A DNA stretch of 64,000 nt from CAWBCI01 sp963787195 (GTDB lineage: Bacteria > Bacteroidota > Bacteroidia > Bacteroidales > JAGOPY01), in assembly GCA_963787195.1 (NCBI GenBank), contig CAWBCI010000070.1, forward strand, positions 53,004 through 117,003. Reading direction: 5' to 3'. Shown piece by piece: positions 63,699 through 64,000 of this stretch. Made by a program: the position numbers and the translations under genes. The notes below the pieces were generated by a model. That model was not told where the DNA came from. It saw nothing but the letters and a program-made list of their open reading frames with translations, and ran no database searches. Numbering within the stretch: the stretch's first letter is position 1; each line of letters opens with the position of its first letter.

Positions 63699-64000
63699 TC
63701 ATCCATTCATGGAGATCAGGAATTCTTCATTTGATTGGGTATAACGCAGTTTATCTTTGAGGAATTCCATAGCCTCAAGCGGGTTCATATCGGCCAGGTG
63801 GTTCCGTAATATCCAGATTCTCTGCAAGGATTCCCTATCCATCAGCAGTTCTTCTTTACGTGTACTGGAAGCTACAATATCTATAGCGGGATAGATACGT
63901 TTATTTGACAATCTGCGATCAAGCTGGAGTTCCATGTTACCGGTACCCTTAAACTCTTCGAAGATCACTTCATCCATTTTTGAACCGGTGTCGATGAGAC
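63699..64000 (-). CDS. rho: Transcription termination factor Rho, C-terminal part (cut by window edge)
   Basis: The last 100 or so residues of Rho. The visible part reads (L)IDTGSKMDEVIFEEFKGTGNMEL, split by the edge, then DRRLSNKRIYPAID and the Rho C-terminal helices (GTRKEELL-type TRKEELLMDRESLQRIW, MNPLEAMEFL, TQSNEEFLISMN). The frame stays open to base 64000 and the 5' part lies outside. Rho is the RNA-dependent helicase that terminates transcription. Confidence 0.95.
   Translation of the reverse strand, partial: LIDTGSKMDEVIFEEFKGTGNMELQLDRRLSNKRIYPAIDIVASSTRKEELLMDRESLQRIWILRNHLADMNPLEAMEFLKDKLRYTQSNEEFLISMNG

Noticed and set aside
1..64000. tRNA or rRNA genes
   Set aside because: I looked for T-arm-like GTTCRA patterns with matching acceptor stems in the intergenic regions and found none; hits were inside coding genes.

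Overview
The window looks like chromosome from an anaerobic member of the Bacteroidota (Bacteroidales/Marinilabiliales-like); this assignment is inference. It rests on repeated matches to the Bacteroidota -7 promoter box TAnnTTTG just upstream of genes, the near absence of Shine-Dalgarno sites, typical families (head-GIN, DUF4097-like and DUF1573 proteins, M64 peptidase, NamZ/DUF1343, lipoproteins) and ferredoxin-dependent 2-oxoacid metabolism. No tRNA, rRNA, CRISPR array, phage or transposase was recognised.

Layout. 0-7.4 kb: two large secreted glycosidase-like proteins (one fused to an FGE-like domain) and a small secreted protein behind a structured leader. 7.5-12 kb: radical SAM protein, FKBP isomerase, an aat-guaD-eamA operon, and an Hsp20 gene with a sigma-54-type promoter and a strong RBS. 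12.1-16.9 kb: a 1606-residue UvrA-like protein with four ABC modules. 17-18.9 kb: a tandem array of three four-helix-bundle (23S-IVS type) genes alternating with four copies of a long palindromic repeat. 18.9-25.4 kb: cupin and YeeE/YedE transporter, a broken DUF559 gene, a secreted protein, an APC permease, and a lipoprotein with cholesterol-dependent-cytolysin domains D1-D3 in which the usual D4 is replaced by four repeats. 25.7-31.6 kb: dienelactone hydrolase, cyclase, and a four-gene operon (frameshifted ICMT-like methyltransferase, EamA, saccharopine dehydrogenase-like, class III aminotransferase). 31.8-39.8 kb: acyl-CoA synthetase, M64 peptidase, OB-fold lipoprotein, and an ECF sigma / putative anti-sigma / two surface-type beta proteins cluster. 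39.9-48.2 kb: ligA with a GT-C glycosyltransferase, two universal stress proteins, an HD protein and a membrane adenylate/guanylate cyclase. 48.3-54.7 kb: a 2-oxoacid:ferredoxin oxidoreductase operon, a frameshifted aminotransferase and an ADP-forming acyl-CoA synthetase. 54.8-64 kb: a FakA-FakB (DhaL-DegV) fusion, DUF1573 protein, aminotransferase, NamZ-like protein, LolC/E-type permease, CysH, an Mpl-like Mur ligase and the 3' end of rho.

How genes work together. The 48.3-54.7 kb genes make a plausible amino-acid fermentation route: transamination to a 2-oxoacid, ferredoxin-linked oxidation to an acyl-CoA, then ATP formation by the ADP-forming synthetase. The saccharopine dehydrogenase-like and class III aminotransferase genes suggest lysine or related amino-acid turnover. 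NamZ-like and Mpl-like genes about 2 kb apart fit peptidoglycan recycling.

Least ordinary content: the IVS-protein/palindrome array, which abuts the promoter of the UvrA-like gene on one side and supplies the last codons of the cupin gene on the other; the cytolysin with a replaced C-terminal domain; a 171-bp four-hairpin repeat present twice plus one partial copy with paired base changes; a 17-bp palindrome shared upstream of two lipoprotein genes; and the tandem UvrA-like protein with an altered Walker A in its second module. Four genes carry a single disrupting change (two frameshifts, two internal stops).
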